A DNA stretch of 64,000 bases from Alligator mississippiensis (lineage: Eukaryota > Chordata > Crocodylia > Alligatoridae), in the NCBI RefSeq assembly GCF_030867095.1, contig NC_081828.1:49143434-49207433 (forward strand), given 5' to 3'. The position numbers and the translations under genes are program-made. The notes beneath the pieces are model-generated. The model saw nothing but the letters and a program-made list of their open reading frames with translations, made no database searches and had not been told where the DNA came from. Positions 1 to 10,530 of the stretch are shown here, in pieces. Every line of letters begins with the position of its first letter. The stretch's first letter is position 1.

Positions 1-87
1 TGGCATAGGGAGGTTGAGTATCCTCCCAAGGACACACAGGAAGTCTGCAGCAGAGCGAGGGACTGAACTTACATTTCCTGACAGTCA
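1..87 (-). mobile_element. MIR-type SINE remnant (cut by window edge)
   Basis: The order of words such as aaggacacacaggaagtctg followed by gagcgagggactgaact matches the reverse complement of MIR central sequence (the part read as gaccttgggcaagtca on the other strand). The copy runs into the left edge and is interrupted by the hAT element that starts at 96. Confidence 0.55.
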
Positions 88-95
88 GTCCAATG

Positions 96-408
96 CAGTG
101 GTTCTCAACCCTTTTAGACATGAAGCATCCCTCAATAAAACTTGAGGTACCCCTTGAGAGACTCAAGGCACCCCTCATAAAATGCTAGCTCCTAGTTTTC
201 ACTCATTTCTTGTCTATAAAAAATAACAGAGCCATTCTTCTGCTGCAAAAACTCAGAAAGACCACAACCTTTTTAACACTAGTATTCCTATTTGAAATCT
301 CTGTGTTTATCTTGTGACTCATATTTGCACACCTAACAGTGCTAACATCGTGTGACACCCTGAAGCACCTTTGAAAGGATCTCAAGGCACTCTGGGTGAG
401 AATTACTG
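96..408. mobile_element. hAT non-autonomous element (313 bp), copy A
   Basis: The element begins with cagtggttctcaaccc and ends with gggtgagaattactg, a near-perfect terminal inverted repeat of the hAT/Charlie type. It is flanked by a perfect 8-bp target duplication, gtccaatg, at 88-95 and 409-416. It carries no coding capacity. Copies B (17780-18053) and C (42214-42528) share its internal sequence. It inserted next to or into an older MIR remnant. Confidence 0.92.
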
Positions 409-416
409 GTCCAATG

Positions 417-1739
417 TCTTTGATATAACACCTTCCTTGTCCCAGGCACCCTGTGCAAAATCTCAGGCAAGTGGATAACAGCTCTGGACGATTCACTTTC
501 CAGGGTCTTCACTATACCATGGAACAGTATAAAAAAAATCAGAGTAAGCAAGTGCCAGTAGACGTATTCACAGCTATGAACGAGTTAAGGAGAACTCTCC
601 CAATCTCTTCCTTTCCCTCTTAAATTTACGAAGGGAACTCTAGGTGCTGGTACGAAGGGACCTGCATATGTGCTTTGGCAGAGATTTGTATACACACTTT
701 GTTTGGTTTTACTTAAAAAAAAAGAAGCTAAATTAAGCAGTGGAATAGAACATATCCCCCAGGGAGTCCTCTCCCTTTGCAGCAGTAATGACACAGACCT
801 AATTCCTACCCAAAGAAATTTCCTGATGCCTGAGAGGAAGTCACAGAGACAGCAGCAGCATGGGTCATGGTTTTTTCAGGCAGAAGCAACATACTGAGGA
901 TACCATATGCATCTGATGCTGGGTAACTGGGCTGAACCACCCTACTGCTGGAGGCAAGATTAGGATGGGCACATGCAAAAGTCTGGAATGAGGCAGGCTG
1001 GGCAAAGGCACCTAGTCAGGTAGGGCAGCTAGTCAGAAGGAAGCAGTGTAGTGGAGACCTGAATGCTGCCAGCCAGCTGCCTGCAAGATTGGGCTGGAGA
1101 CCTCAAGGCAGGAGAGAAACCTGGAGGTTGTATGAGAAGGTATGGCAGGAATACCCTATTATTGGAGAACAGGATAGGAAGAGTCTTTATGGGAGATAGG
1201 CAAGTATTTTGGCCAAGCACATCACTGTGATCCCAGATCCTTCTGGTCAGGCAAGCAACATGTTCTCTCCTGGAAACCACAAAGATGAAGCTGCAGCATC
1301 AGTCAGCTGAATGCAAACTGCCAGCTTCAGCTGGCATGTTTATCTTCCCAGCCCCTGATCTGCTGCTGCCGATATGCGTGTAATCAGCTGCCTCAGCACA
1401 AAAGCACCCAGGTGAGATAGACGGAGAAGGAACACAGACGAAGGGCAACACCGGCTCACAGACAGACAATGTAGGCAGACACACAAGTCTGGGTAAAGGA
1501 GGCAGGGCAGCAGTTCTGCCACCACCACCCAGAAAAGGCAGAGAGACCCCTGCCCACCAGAACCTGTGGTCTGCTCCTGCTTCAGAGGCTGGGCCCAAAA
1601 CACAGTATGAAGGATACTCACCCTCCCTGCCTTTAGAGGAGGAGATAATTGTGTAAGACGTCTTAGAAATATGCAGAGCTGGCTTCCTAGGCAGTCTAGG
1701 ACCATGGGAATCATTAACTTTACAGGTCATTATTCTCCA
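417..1739. other. No recognised feature
   Basis: Plain noncoding sequence. The frames of up to 143 codons at 1299-1730 (minus) have low-complexity, Cys/Pro/Ser-rich translations without a known domain and overlap each other in two frames, as chance frames do. Confidence 0.6.
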
Positions 1740-2000
1740 TGGCCATCCCTTCTCCAGGACAGGCTTGTTCTCTACAGTCTATTTCCAGGTTTTCTCCACT
1801 TTACTTTTCAATATCTCAAGCAGCGAGGCTTTCCCTACTCTCTGAGGGAGATTATTGTACAATCTGGTAGATCAATTGGAGGAATGGGTTCCTCAGAGAA
1901 AAAGCCTAAAATTTCCCCTGGATTGATTACTTCCTGCTAGTCTTAATCATAACCCTTCTGCCACCCTAAGCAGCATTAACTTCTCTTTTTGGCTCTGTCC
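1740..2000 (-). mobile_element. Possible CR1-like LINE 3' UTR fragment
   Basis: The order of words (a segment about a gap and an uneven line such as gaggctttccctactctc, then aaaatttcccctgg, then ttctgccaccctaa) resembles the reverse complement of CR1-type 3' tails, but is diverged. No RT motif is visible. It could be another LINE or an unrelated repeat. Confidence 0.35.
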
Positions 2001-2184
2001 TCAGTGTTGTAAAAAACACCTTAGGCCAAAGGCTAGAAGCTGAGGGACTCTAGTGTCTAAGAAGAGCACATCTGGAGTGTCAATCTGTTTCTTAATAATG
2101 AACCTGAATTCAAGGATGGGAACTGAGGGAATGGGTGTTTGTATTTCCTGAGCTGGGTAGTATATGTTATAGGAAGTCAGTCAC

Positions 2185-2262
2185 AAATGCTACTAAGTGC
2201 TGTACAAACACATGCAACTAACACAGTCCCTGCCCCAAGGAGGTCATAGTCTAAGCATGCAC
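2185..2262. mobile_element. L2/L3-like LINE 3' end scrap
   Basis: The string ctaagtgctgtacaaacaca followed by cagtccctgccccaagg and a tcatagtctaa word is typical of the old L2-type LINE 3' ends found across amniotes. Related scraps occur at 14085-14165 and 31735-31835. Confidence 0.5.
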
Positions 2263-3836
2263 AAAAGCCAGGGGGCAAAGAGCAGATTTCCTTCCTCCTT
2301 ACATAAGATCATCCCCAAAGGCACCCTTTTTCACCCTCCTTCCACGTTGGGATCAGTGGTGGACATGCTTTTGGTGTTACAAACAGAAAATGTTCCAAGC
2401 TCTGCATCACCAACCACTTCTTCTCTCAAGTGACCAACACAAGAGAATAGGGCATTGGAACTCACCTCTGGACAACACTACTGATGTTCACTCCAGTCTA
2501 CTCTGCTGTGATGTCAGTCAGGGGTAGAGGATGAGATAGCTGTCAATGGGGGCAGAAGACTGAGTAGAGACAACAGATATTTGAAAAGATGCAATGGTCA
2601 CTCTGAGCTGAATTCTCCTTTTCTTCTTCTTGCCCCCTTACTTGAAACAGAGCTTCTAAGCTACAGAGGAACCTGGAATAGCTAAATGCCATCTCAGAAC
2701 AGTCCCCTTGCTGGCACAGCATGGTCCTGTACCTCCCAGTCTATCCCAGATCCTTCCCCTTAACCTAAGTCAAGCTTAGAATATTTAGGGAGTGTTGCCC
2801 TTCCTGGGAAGGGGTTGATAACAGTTATCAGGAATGCAAAAAACAGCCTCTTCACCACTACAGTGAACAACCCTCAGTTCAGAGGGTCGTTCTCTAAACT
2901 GAATCCTAAACCTGTCCCTGCTGAGGCTTTCCACTAGCAGGATTGCTCTCCACACTACTGTCTTCCAGATGTGCCCAATACTCCAGAAACTTGCATCTCA
3001 CAGGTCCTCTACACCTGATCTAGGGAGGGTCCGAGTTCAGACATCCTGGGTTCTCTCTCCCCTTCTACCCCACCCTCAAACCTCTTGCCTGGAGCGCCCA
3101 TTTTCCTGCAAACCCCACCACTCCTAAAACAGACCATTTTAATGGGAATGGACCATTCTATTGCATTTGGTAGGATTTTCCTACTCCCAGTGATCCCCAC
3201 ATCATAAAAACCTAGCACATCCAGTGGCATTAACAGGTGCTTTGTTAGGAACTCCATCAGAGGCACTTAGGATCAACTGGGACTGAATTCCCATGGAGAT
3301 GCATCATTCTAGGTCAGGATTTAAACACTTTTGGAAGAGTCACTATGGGGGAAACTAGCACTGCTGCTGCTTGTACCACACCTGCTGTGTGGACAAACAG
3401 GGACTGCCAGTCTCCAGATCTGCAAATACAGAATATATCACCAGTGCTAGAGCCATTGAACATGACTATTTCACCTTGGTCTCTTTCTTTGCTTGTTAAA
3501 TCCCCTGTTCTCTGATAACAGGTCTTCTCTGTCTCACCTGAGTGGTTGAGGAAAAGGACTTGAATTAGTGATAAAAGCCATGTAAGTAACCCAAGAGATC
3601 CGAGTCACTGATGAACAGGAAGTCTCTTTCCTAATTTAGCGCTAGCCATCTAGCAGCCTAGCTTAGAGCCAACTTCCTCCCTAGAAGCTGACAGGAGAGA
3701 GATAAATCACAGATGAAGTCCTCAGCTCCAAACTCCATCAGAGTTCTTACCCAAAGCTTGTTGTCATGGCACTTATTTTATGTCATGGAAGGTCTTCCCC
3801 CATTAATTTGAGAAGCAGAACTTCTGAGTCATGATT
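2263..3836. other. No recognised feature
   Basis: Noncoding sequence with no repeat or gene that I recognise. Confidence 0.55.
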
Positions 3837-4263
3837 AGAGCTGGGTGACTAATAAATAATTTGTTTGGATGCTGAGCTGAAAAAAATGTCAAGAACAAAA
3901 TAATTGGTTTAGGTTGAACTGAAAGCAATGTTTCAGTGAAATGAAGAAAAAAATCCATTTTGATTCAACTCAAGATGTTTCATTTTAGCCAAAATGAAAT
4001 ATCTTTTTTAAACTCTTTTAATTTAGGTCAAGTTTTAGATTAGAACACTGCTTCAAAATAAAAAAAAATCCAAAAGTTTCATTTTGGAGATATCCAAATG
4101 AAACATTTTAGCATTTCCAAAATGAAACATTTCCCCCCCATTTTTTTCAAACAAAAATATCATCAAATTTGACCCCAAATTGTATTAAACTTGGTACCCT
4201 TAACATTCCTTTTTTTTTTTGGTCATTCTGTATTATTTGTAAAATTAAAAATCACTCAGCGCT
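3837..4263. mobile_element. AT-rich terminal-inverted-repeat element
   Basis: The block starts agagctgggtga and ends tcactcagcgct, which are inverted copies of each other at 10 of 12 positions. The inside is rich in repeated aaaatgaaac/gtttcatttt words, a style known from reptile MITE families. I could not fix a target duplication, so the family is uncertain, but hAT is the most likely. Confidence 0.6.
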
Positions 4264-5439
4264 AATTATGACATTGGGAACAATAACATGAGTGTAATTT
4301 AACATTGGGAATGAAGCTAACATCTTCTTGCCTTCAACTTACCAAACTGATTGAAGGTTGGGGCCAGACTTGTGGCCTGATGCATGACAAAAGCCAAAAT
4401 GAAAAACTCTTACCCTCTGTCATGGGATGAGTTAAGCTGACAGTGTGGTAGAGAAGTATAATGACTTACCTGATAGCAAGCAACTTTTGTAATGAGAATT
4501 CCACCCCGGAGCCCCAAAGCAATACACAATCCTATTTGTAACTCCAAAGAGCCTTATCTTCACCTACCACTGAAATGTCACCACTTCCAAGATGGGACAT
4601 AGCAGCTGCGGAGCAGCCTACCAAGTACTACACAGCTGTTTGGAATGGGCAATGGAGAAAATCACGTGTCTGTCTGACACTGCAAGACTGATTCAGGAGG
4701 GCAAGATGCAATTACCTGTTTAGAATTTAGCCAAGGGACTAGTTCAAACGTTTCTCCTTACAAAAATATGCCACCAGATTTTTAATACTCACAGGGATTC
4801 AGAACCTGGCTTTATAGCTCATGCTAAAGATGAGGCGCGTTCTTGCAGATGGTAATTTTCAGAAAGCCACAGACAGTGTTTATCTGCAGGCAGGGGACTC
4901 TGCAGCGTGTGGCATCAAGAGAAAAAATAAATAAATAAAAGCAAAATCTAACAGCCACAGCAAGAAAAAAGACTTTTCCCAGCATTTCAGTGCTAGCAGA
5001 CCTCGAAAAGAGGGCATCACAAAGCCACACTGAATAAAATGTGATAGCTTATATATATCTGTAGCACAATCTCATACTTTGAGAAACCTACAATTTTAGT
5101 GATGGCTCCAAAGCTGACTCTATTTTCCTACCACTCCAAGTGCTGGAGATGTTTGGGTCTGGATGCAAGATACCTTTGTATTTTGTATTAAAAGATAGCA
5201 CTCACTGTGTCAAACCAGAGCCCTAATTCAGAAAACCTCTGAAATTTTGGAAAGCACCCAGATTTCCCATCTCTTTTCACTGCTTTGCTATTGTGCTCAC
5301 AAACATGATCTTTTAAGGTGAAATGAACCCCAGTTTTGAGGACTTTAAAGCATAGTGTCATCCGTTCTTTTCTTAATTGTTCCTTCTTTCCTCAGGGCCA
5401 TCAAGTCCAGTCCTGCAGTATAGACAACCTCTCCATTTC
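4264..5439. other. No recognised feature
   Basis: Noncoding, moderately AT-rich. No gene or repeat recognised. Confidence 0.55.
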
Positions 5440-5527
5440 CTGTGTTGCCAACTCTCCTGAATTTTGGCATTGTTCTTAAAGGCTACGCTTTGGGAATGTG
5501 AAAAATGTAGCTCTTCCTTTTATCTAT

Positions 5528-5561
<34 letters not shown>

Positions 5562-5663
5562 ACACACACACACACACACACACGAAAAAAAGCTACATTT
5601 TTCACATTCCCAAAGTGTAGATTTTAAGAACAATGCCCAAAATCATGAGAGTTGGCAATACTG
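5440..5663. mobile_element. Foldback DNA element with TG/CA apex
   Basis: The two halves are inverted copies: the arm at 5446-5511 (gttgccaactctc ... aaaatgtagct) pairs with 5591-5658 (agctacattttt ... gagagttggcaa) over about 66 bases with few mismatches. A 6-bp direct repeat, catttc, abuts both ends (5434-5439 and 5664-5669), as expected for a transposed element. The apex is a TG run turning into a CA run. The terminal motif ttgccaactctc is common in old amniote DNA repeats. Confidence 0.8.
5530..5584. repeat. (TG)n(CA)n microsatellite at the foldback apex
   Basis: Strictly alternating purine and pyrimidine for 55 bases, with the switch from TG to CA at gtac (5558-5561), so it is itself self-complementary. 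The chance frame at 5464-5769 owes its VCVC and HTHT runs to it. Confidence 0.95.
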
Positions 5664-6689
5664 CATTTCTTCTGGTGACTTTTGTTCCTTCAGCTTCATC
5701 CCCTATATCCCACAGTCCATACGAGCTTGTGAGGCTAAACTTACCAGTGGTGATGTCACGATTGGGTAGTGTGACTGGTGAACTCCAGGATGCAGTGCTG
5801 TCTGCTGCATACCATTGAAGGAGTCACACACAGTTGGAGCAACACTGACTTGACTGCAGGCAGAGCCAGGACAACAGGCTTTAGTGGAACAAAGGGAGAT
5901 CTCTTCTACAGAAGTAGCACCCAGGGCTGTTTACATGTGCTCCCTGTAGCACCTGGCCCCTGCCAACTCATGCAGTCTGCCATGATTGTGAACACCAGCT
6001 GCTATTGATGGTAGCCACAACGAGCCAACTCTGAGCTGTGCACCCTAAGCTTTGGCAAGTCTTAACCCAGCTGCAGACCTTTCATCTCAGGCCCCATCTT
6101 TGGCAAGAGGGGCTAGACTTGAGTGTTCCAGAAAGCTGAGAAGAAATTCCCAAAAAGGCAGCAGCTGCTTGGTTAGAGGCAACCAGGCAGATAGAGATCA
6201 AGGATCTACCTCCATCTTCATCTGTGTGTTAACAGATCAAGTCAGGTTGGTACACCTGGTTTAAATCTGGCTATGTTCTAAGACTTGACAACAAACCCCA
6301 TTTGCTGTGCTCAGTGAAGACTTGTTACAGCTGGGCAGGTAAATCCCACTGCACTGAGCATGCTCTACCCCTACACAGCTCGAACAGGCTGACCGGACCG
6401 TGTATGCATCACTCCAACAGAGCATACTCCAGCTGGGACTGCTGGGGTGCAGAGTGGGGGGAATACATTAGAATAGGAACCTGCGGGGGAGACTGGGGCC
6501 AGGAGTGAAAGAGTGGGAGTGGGAATGAAGAAGAGCAGGAGTGAGACAAATTGGATGAGGAGTCAGGATGGGCCTGCTTTGGAGCCGAATCAAGGTTGTA
6601 CAGAGAAGGAGGTTGTTGTGTACAGAATCTGTGCTTCAAGTGTTGTAGAGAAATGATGCATCTCATGATTAAGTCATAAAGTACTGCAG
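5664..6689. other. No recognised feature
   Basis: Noncoding sequence; the several 60-100 codon frames overlap in different frames and show no domain. Confidence 0.55.
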
Positions 6690-7035
6690 TCAAGCCTCTG
6701 CCACAGAGTTCCTACCTGACCCTGGGGCAAGTCATTTAAATATTCACTGCTGTTCACAGAGCGTGTGCGCCTCAATTTCTGGGTGCCTGGCTTGAAAGCT
6801 TGGGGTGGAACACTCACAGCTGCTACCGAAATCAGTGTCGGCTCTGCTGTGCATATCTAATGCTAAACACTTAGAAAAATCAGCCCCTAGGCACCTCAAA
6901 CTGGGCACCCAGCTGCTTTTGACCTTAAGCTCTCCATGCCTCAGTCTCCAATCTGTAAAATACATCCCTTCACCTCACAGCAGTGTTGTGAAAATAGGAC
7001 GTTTGTGGAGCATTTGAATGCAATAATGATGAGCG
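6690..7035 (+). mobile_element. MIR-type SINE, interrupted
   Basis: The left part has gaccctggggcaagtcattt and the right part has ctccatgcctcagtctcc, then caatctgtaaaata and cacctcacagcagtgttgtg, in MIR order on the plus strand. Between them, roughly 6743-6900, lies unrelated sequence with words like aaaatcagcccctaggcacc that occur in other reptile repeats, so the MIR seems to be split by a second element. Confidence 0.7.
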
Positions 7036-8580
7036 CCACAGAGAAGCCCATGAGGAAATTAATAATTCAGTCCTCTGAGCAGGAGCTGAATGGTGTGTAC
7101 TAAATATGGCACAGGGCCACATAGTAGACCATAAGGACAAAACAGAATATTGACTAGGTGCTCATTCAATGAGTCCTGTCCATTCTGTGCATTTAACGAG
7201 GCAGGAGAACACTGAACATGGAGTATGCAAGCACGTAAATTAAGGACTACCAGGATGCACATGCACAAGGAGGATGAATTAAGGTTTCACAGAAACCTTA
7301 ATTCCAGCATTTCCTAACTTCTGAGTGCTTGACCTGGCAGCCTTAATAACACTCCCTGAGCATAGTTTTTAGGAGATGTAATTATACATTATATATAAAA
7401 CCCTTAAAGAGAGAATTGCTCTGTGGTGTTGAAAGAAATTCTTGGTGCTAAGGCTTCCCGTCTAAACTCCTGAAATGTCTCTCTCTGTTGTTTTTGCTTT
7501 TTACTATCCTCTGAGGATTTGAGTCTGTCTCAAACAATCAGATTTGGAATGCAAACCACTAATGTTCTCAGTTTGGAGCAGCACATGGCTTCAGGCTACA
7601 GACACAACACAGACTTGAAATGGCATCTGCCTCTGTGTCTGAGTATCTCTCTATTCAGTACGTCAACCTCTCTAGGCTGAAATTCCAGAGAACCCCAGGG
7701 CTTCTGTATAAAGTAGTGGGCACGCCCTTCTTTCTGAGTAAAAGAGCTTGTCCCCCACCCCCTGCACCCATACTCTGGGCAAAGGAGCCACCTGCGAGCT
7801 ATGATTCTTTTCTGTGGGCAAGTTGGGTAGGTAGGAAATGCATCCCCCTGCCTTGCCCACCCCAACTACCACCTTCCTAACTCTATTGCTGTATTTGGGA
7901 CAATTCTTCTCTGGTTTCCTGCCATATTTAGATTGATTCAACAAGTTATCTAAGCATATAGCTAACCTTAATCCTATGAGTGGTCTCACTGAAGTGAACT
8001 GGAATTTTTTGCAGGCATAGAGTAGGCCATGTACTTAAGTGCCTTGCTGCATATTGGCAATGCTGTTAACAAGAAAAATGGAGGCAAAGTCTGTAAAGAT
8101 AAGGCTGAGAACTATGTATCCTCTTCCTTTTTTCTACCTCCTCCTTTCTCTTCTCTTTCTCTTGGAGGACGTGAGGTTTAAATTACCCTCTTATCCCAGT
8201 TTCAGTAGAGCAGTGTAAAAAAAGTAATCATTCTTGTCACTGGCAAAGCATCATGTTTTTATGGGTTTGCAAATAGCACAAAAGATATTGTGGCTTTGCC
8301 TTGAATTTTACTTTTTTTCCCTGGCTTCACGTAAACAGCAGCCACAGCAGCAAGGCCATCTCGGCAGGTGAAAAATGATCCACTGTTCTTCTGTAGAACT
8401 TGCCTGCAATAAATGAAGAATCTATCTCTCTGGGATGAAATCCTGCCGTGCTGACAGCAAAGAGCTGCATACTCTAGGTCAATTTTCTATCAGCAATCCA
8501 ATTCATAAATTGGACTATCACTATGCTAATTTGCCTCAGCCAGGGATCTGGACTGTGAATGAGCCAGGCACACAGGTGTA
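7036..8580. other. Mostly no recognised feature; AT-rich block at 8435-8560
   Basis: No gene or clear repeat. The block 8435-8560 (tatcagcaatccaattcata, then actatgctaatttgcctc) has the even base mix and lack of repeats seen in conserved noncoding DNA, but nothing in the window proves conservation. Confidence 0.4.
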
Positions 8581-8589
8581 CATTAGAAG

Positions 8590-8680
8590 GGGCTTGAAAG
8601 AGCAGAAGGGGGAACTGAGTGGTGAAGCAACTTGCCTGAGGCCACACACGTCAGCAGCGGTGGCTCCGTATTCAAAGTAA
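8590..8680 (-). mobile_element. MIR-type SINE fragment
   Basis: The words ggaactgagtggtgaagcaa and cttgcctgaggccacaca are the reverse complement of MIR central sequence. Only a fragment is left. Confidence 0.5.
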
Positions 8681-8819
8681 AAAACCTCCATAACCCCCCT
8701 TGTTTCCAGTAAAATAAAAAGGAAATAAAAATCATGTTAATGCTAACAATCTCCTACACCAAAGTTTTGGCTGCTCTAAAGTTATTCTGGAATGTGTCAT
8801 TGCTGTGGCTTTAGAACTG

Positions 8820-8885
8820 TTATGAAATGGCCACCTTGTGACCCCCTAAGCTGCAGAAGCACGACTCACTGGTTGAGAAACAGTA
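8820..8885. mobile_element. hAT element end (fragment)
   Basis: The words cttgtgaccccctaagctg and then ggttgagaaacagta match the end of hAT/Charlie-type elements (usual end ggttgagaaccactg). I could not find the other end or a target duplication. Confidence 0.45.
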
Positions 8886-9904
8886 CTAAATCAAGCTGCA
8901 TCTCAATTTCCAGTTAGTCTGATAAAAATATTTCACTTAAAATGCATATGCCATACACTTTTGTTCAAGGACGCAGCTGATAATATTGTAGGGTAGGCGG
9001 CACAACAAGCAGTGCCTTTTGCAGCTCCTGCTGTAAAGCCAAGGCAGGCGTGAATCCCCATTGCCCCAGCCCAGCCCAACTAAGTTCTTAGGAGAGAAAA
9101 CACAGATGGGAAGGCTAAGCAGACACAGAGTTTGCTCTGGAGTATTTTGGATGGTGACTGATCATTATATCTCATGTTTAAATGGGTACATCCAGACAAA
9201 AAGGAACTTCATAGTAGCCAGGCTCAATGTTCTTAGCCTGTAAGAGTGCTGGGGGTTGCTATTCAATGCTATTGGACAGCAAGGACTGGCTGTGGGGATG
9301 AACCAGAGGAAGTCATGCCTAGCTCCCTGCACTTGGAAGAGGAGGGGAATTCGGATGATTTCCAGCCTTTTCTGGAAGGGTGAATCACCTGGTCAAATAG
9401 TCTCTTCCCTTTGCAAAAGGACCCACTATGCTTCCTCTGGTCCTTGGATTGGAGACAATGTCTTGGTGAAGTCAAGTACAGGTGGTCTTGTCCAACATGA
9501 GAAGTGGCAGATGCTCATTTTCTGTCTACTCAGACTCGAGTGTCACTAGACACCCACTTGCTTTTTCTTTCTCCCCCTTCCCAACTTCCCAGATAAGTAA
9601 TACTGGCATTGATACTTCATCACCATTAAAGCCTCGTCACTATGATGGGCCTCTTGCTTTTGCATGCATGATATATGGCATCCTCATAGATAGTACCCTC
9701 ATCTTCAAAATAAACAGACCTTAAAAGCAGAGGCAAGAGGCAAGCAGTCTCCTGGGGCTCAGAGCTGAGATGGCCTACTGAGCAGCTCGGTAGGAGATGG
9801 CTGAACAATGCTTGACAGTACGCAGGAGAAACTGCTTCAATGACATTCTCAATTACTGAGCTCTCACGTCACTCTCATATAATGTCATGCCTGGCACTGG
9901 TGTG
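8886..9904. other. No recognised feature
   Basis: Noncoding; no repeat or gene recognised. Confidence 0.55.
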
Positions 9905-9995
9905 TGGGCTTGATCCAAAGCCCAACAAACGTTGTGGAAGTCTTTCCATGGACTTAAATGGGAGTTTTCTACATTAAGCAGGATCCAGTCCTGTA
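9905..9995. repeat. Old amniote interspersed repeat fragment
   Basis: The order cttgatccaaagcccaac, gtctttccatggactta, atgggagttttc, aggatccagtcct is that of a family very common in turtles and crocodilians whose copies are partly self-complementary. I do not know its class. Confidence 0.5.
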
Positions 9996-10031
9996 ACCAT
10001 GGAGCATCTATTGATATCTATTGGCCTTAGG

Positions 10032-10530
10032 CAGGGTTGCTCAACCTCTGGCCCATGGTCTAGCTCTAGCCCAGAGCACCATGTCATCAGGCTCATGGGG
10101 CTCCCCACAGGTCTTGACATTTGGTGGCGAGGGAGCAATGGTACTGCTCTCCTGCTGCCAAATCTCTAGACCCATGGGAAGCCCTGAGCCTTCTTTATGG
10201 ACCTATTGCTCAATCCCAGTGCAAAGGGCCAGATGGGAGCTGTGCTAGGCCCCAGGGCCCAATCCCAGTGCATGGGAGGCAGGAAGGGGCAGTGCCATCC
10301 CTCTCGGGATCCAACTCTGGCACACAGGGGGCAAGAGGAAGGATTATTGGGCCCTCCTGGGGCCAAATCGTATGTTCAAGGGCTGGGAGGGGGTGTTGTT
10401 GGGCCCTGGGGCCCAATTCTGGCATGCAGGGGGCAGGAAGGAGTGGTGCTGGGCCCCAGAGCCGAATCCAGCCCACAGATGGGTCCTATGCTACCTACCT
10501 GGCCCACAGGGCCAAAAGGTTGAGCACCTG
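10032..10530. mobile_element. hAT-like element carrying a tandem array
   Basis: The element starts cagggttgctcaacctctgg and ends ccaaaaggttgagcacctg, inverted copies of the type seen in hAT elements. The inside is GC-rich and made largely of 50-bp tandem units. The target duplication is not clear (the flanks share only ctag/ttag-like words). The long open frames in three or more frames here come from the tandem units. Confidence 0.8.
10210..10475 (+). repeat. About five 50-bp tandem units (minisatellite)
   Basis: Units begin near 10210, 10260, 10312, 10364, 10412 and 10463 with a word of the type caattctggcatg, followed by a G-rich segment and ending gggcccctgg. Spacing is 48-52 bases. The units are diverged from each other by many changes. 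Confidence 0.75.

Noticed and set aside
1299-1730. 143-codon minus frame and an overlapping 124-codon frame
   Set aside because: No domain; two phases are open at once, as happens by chance in GC-balanced DNA low in TA.
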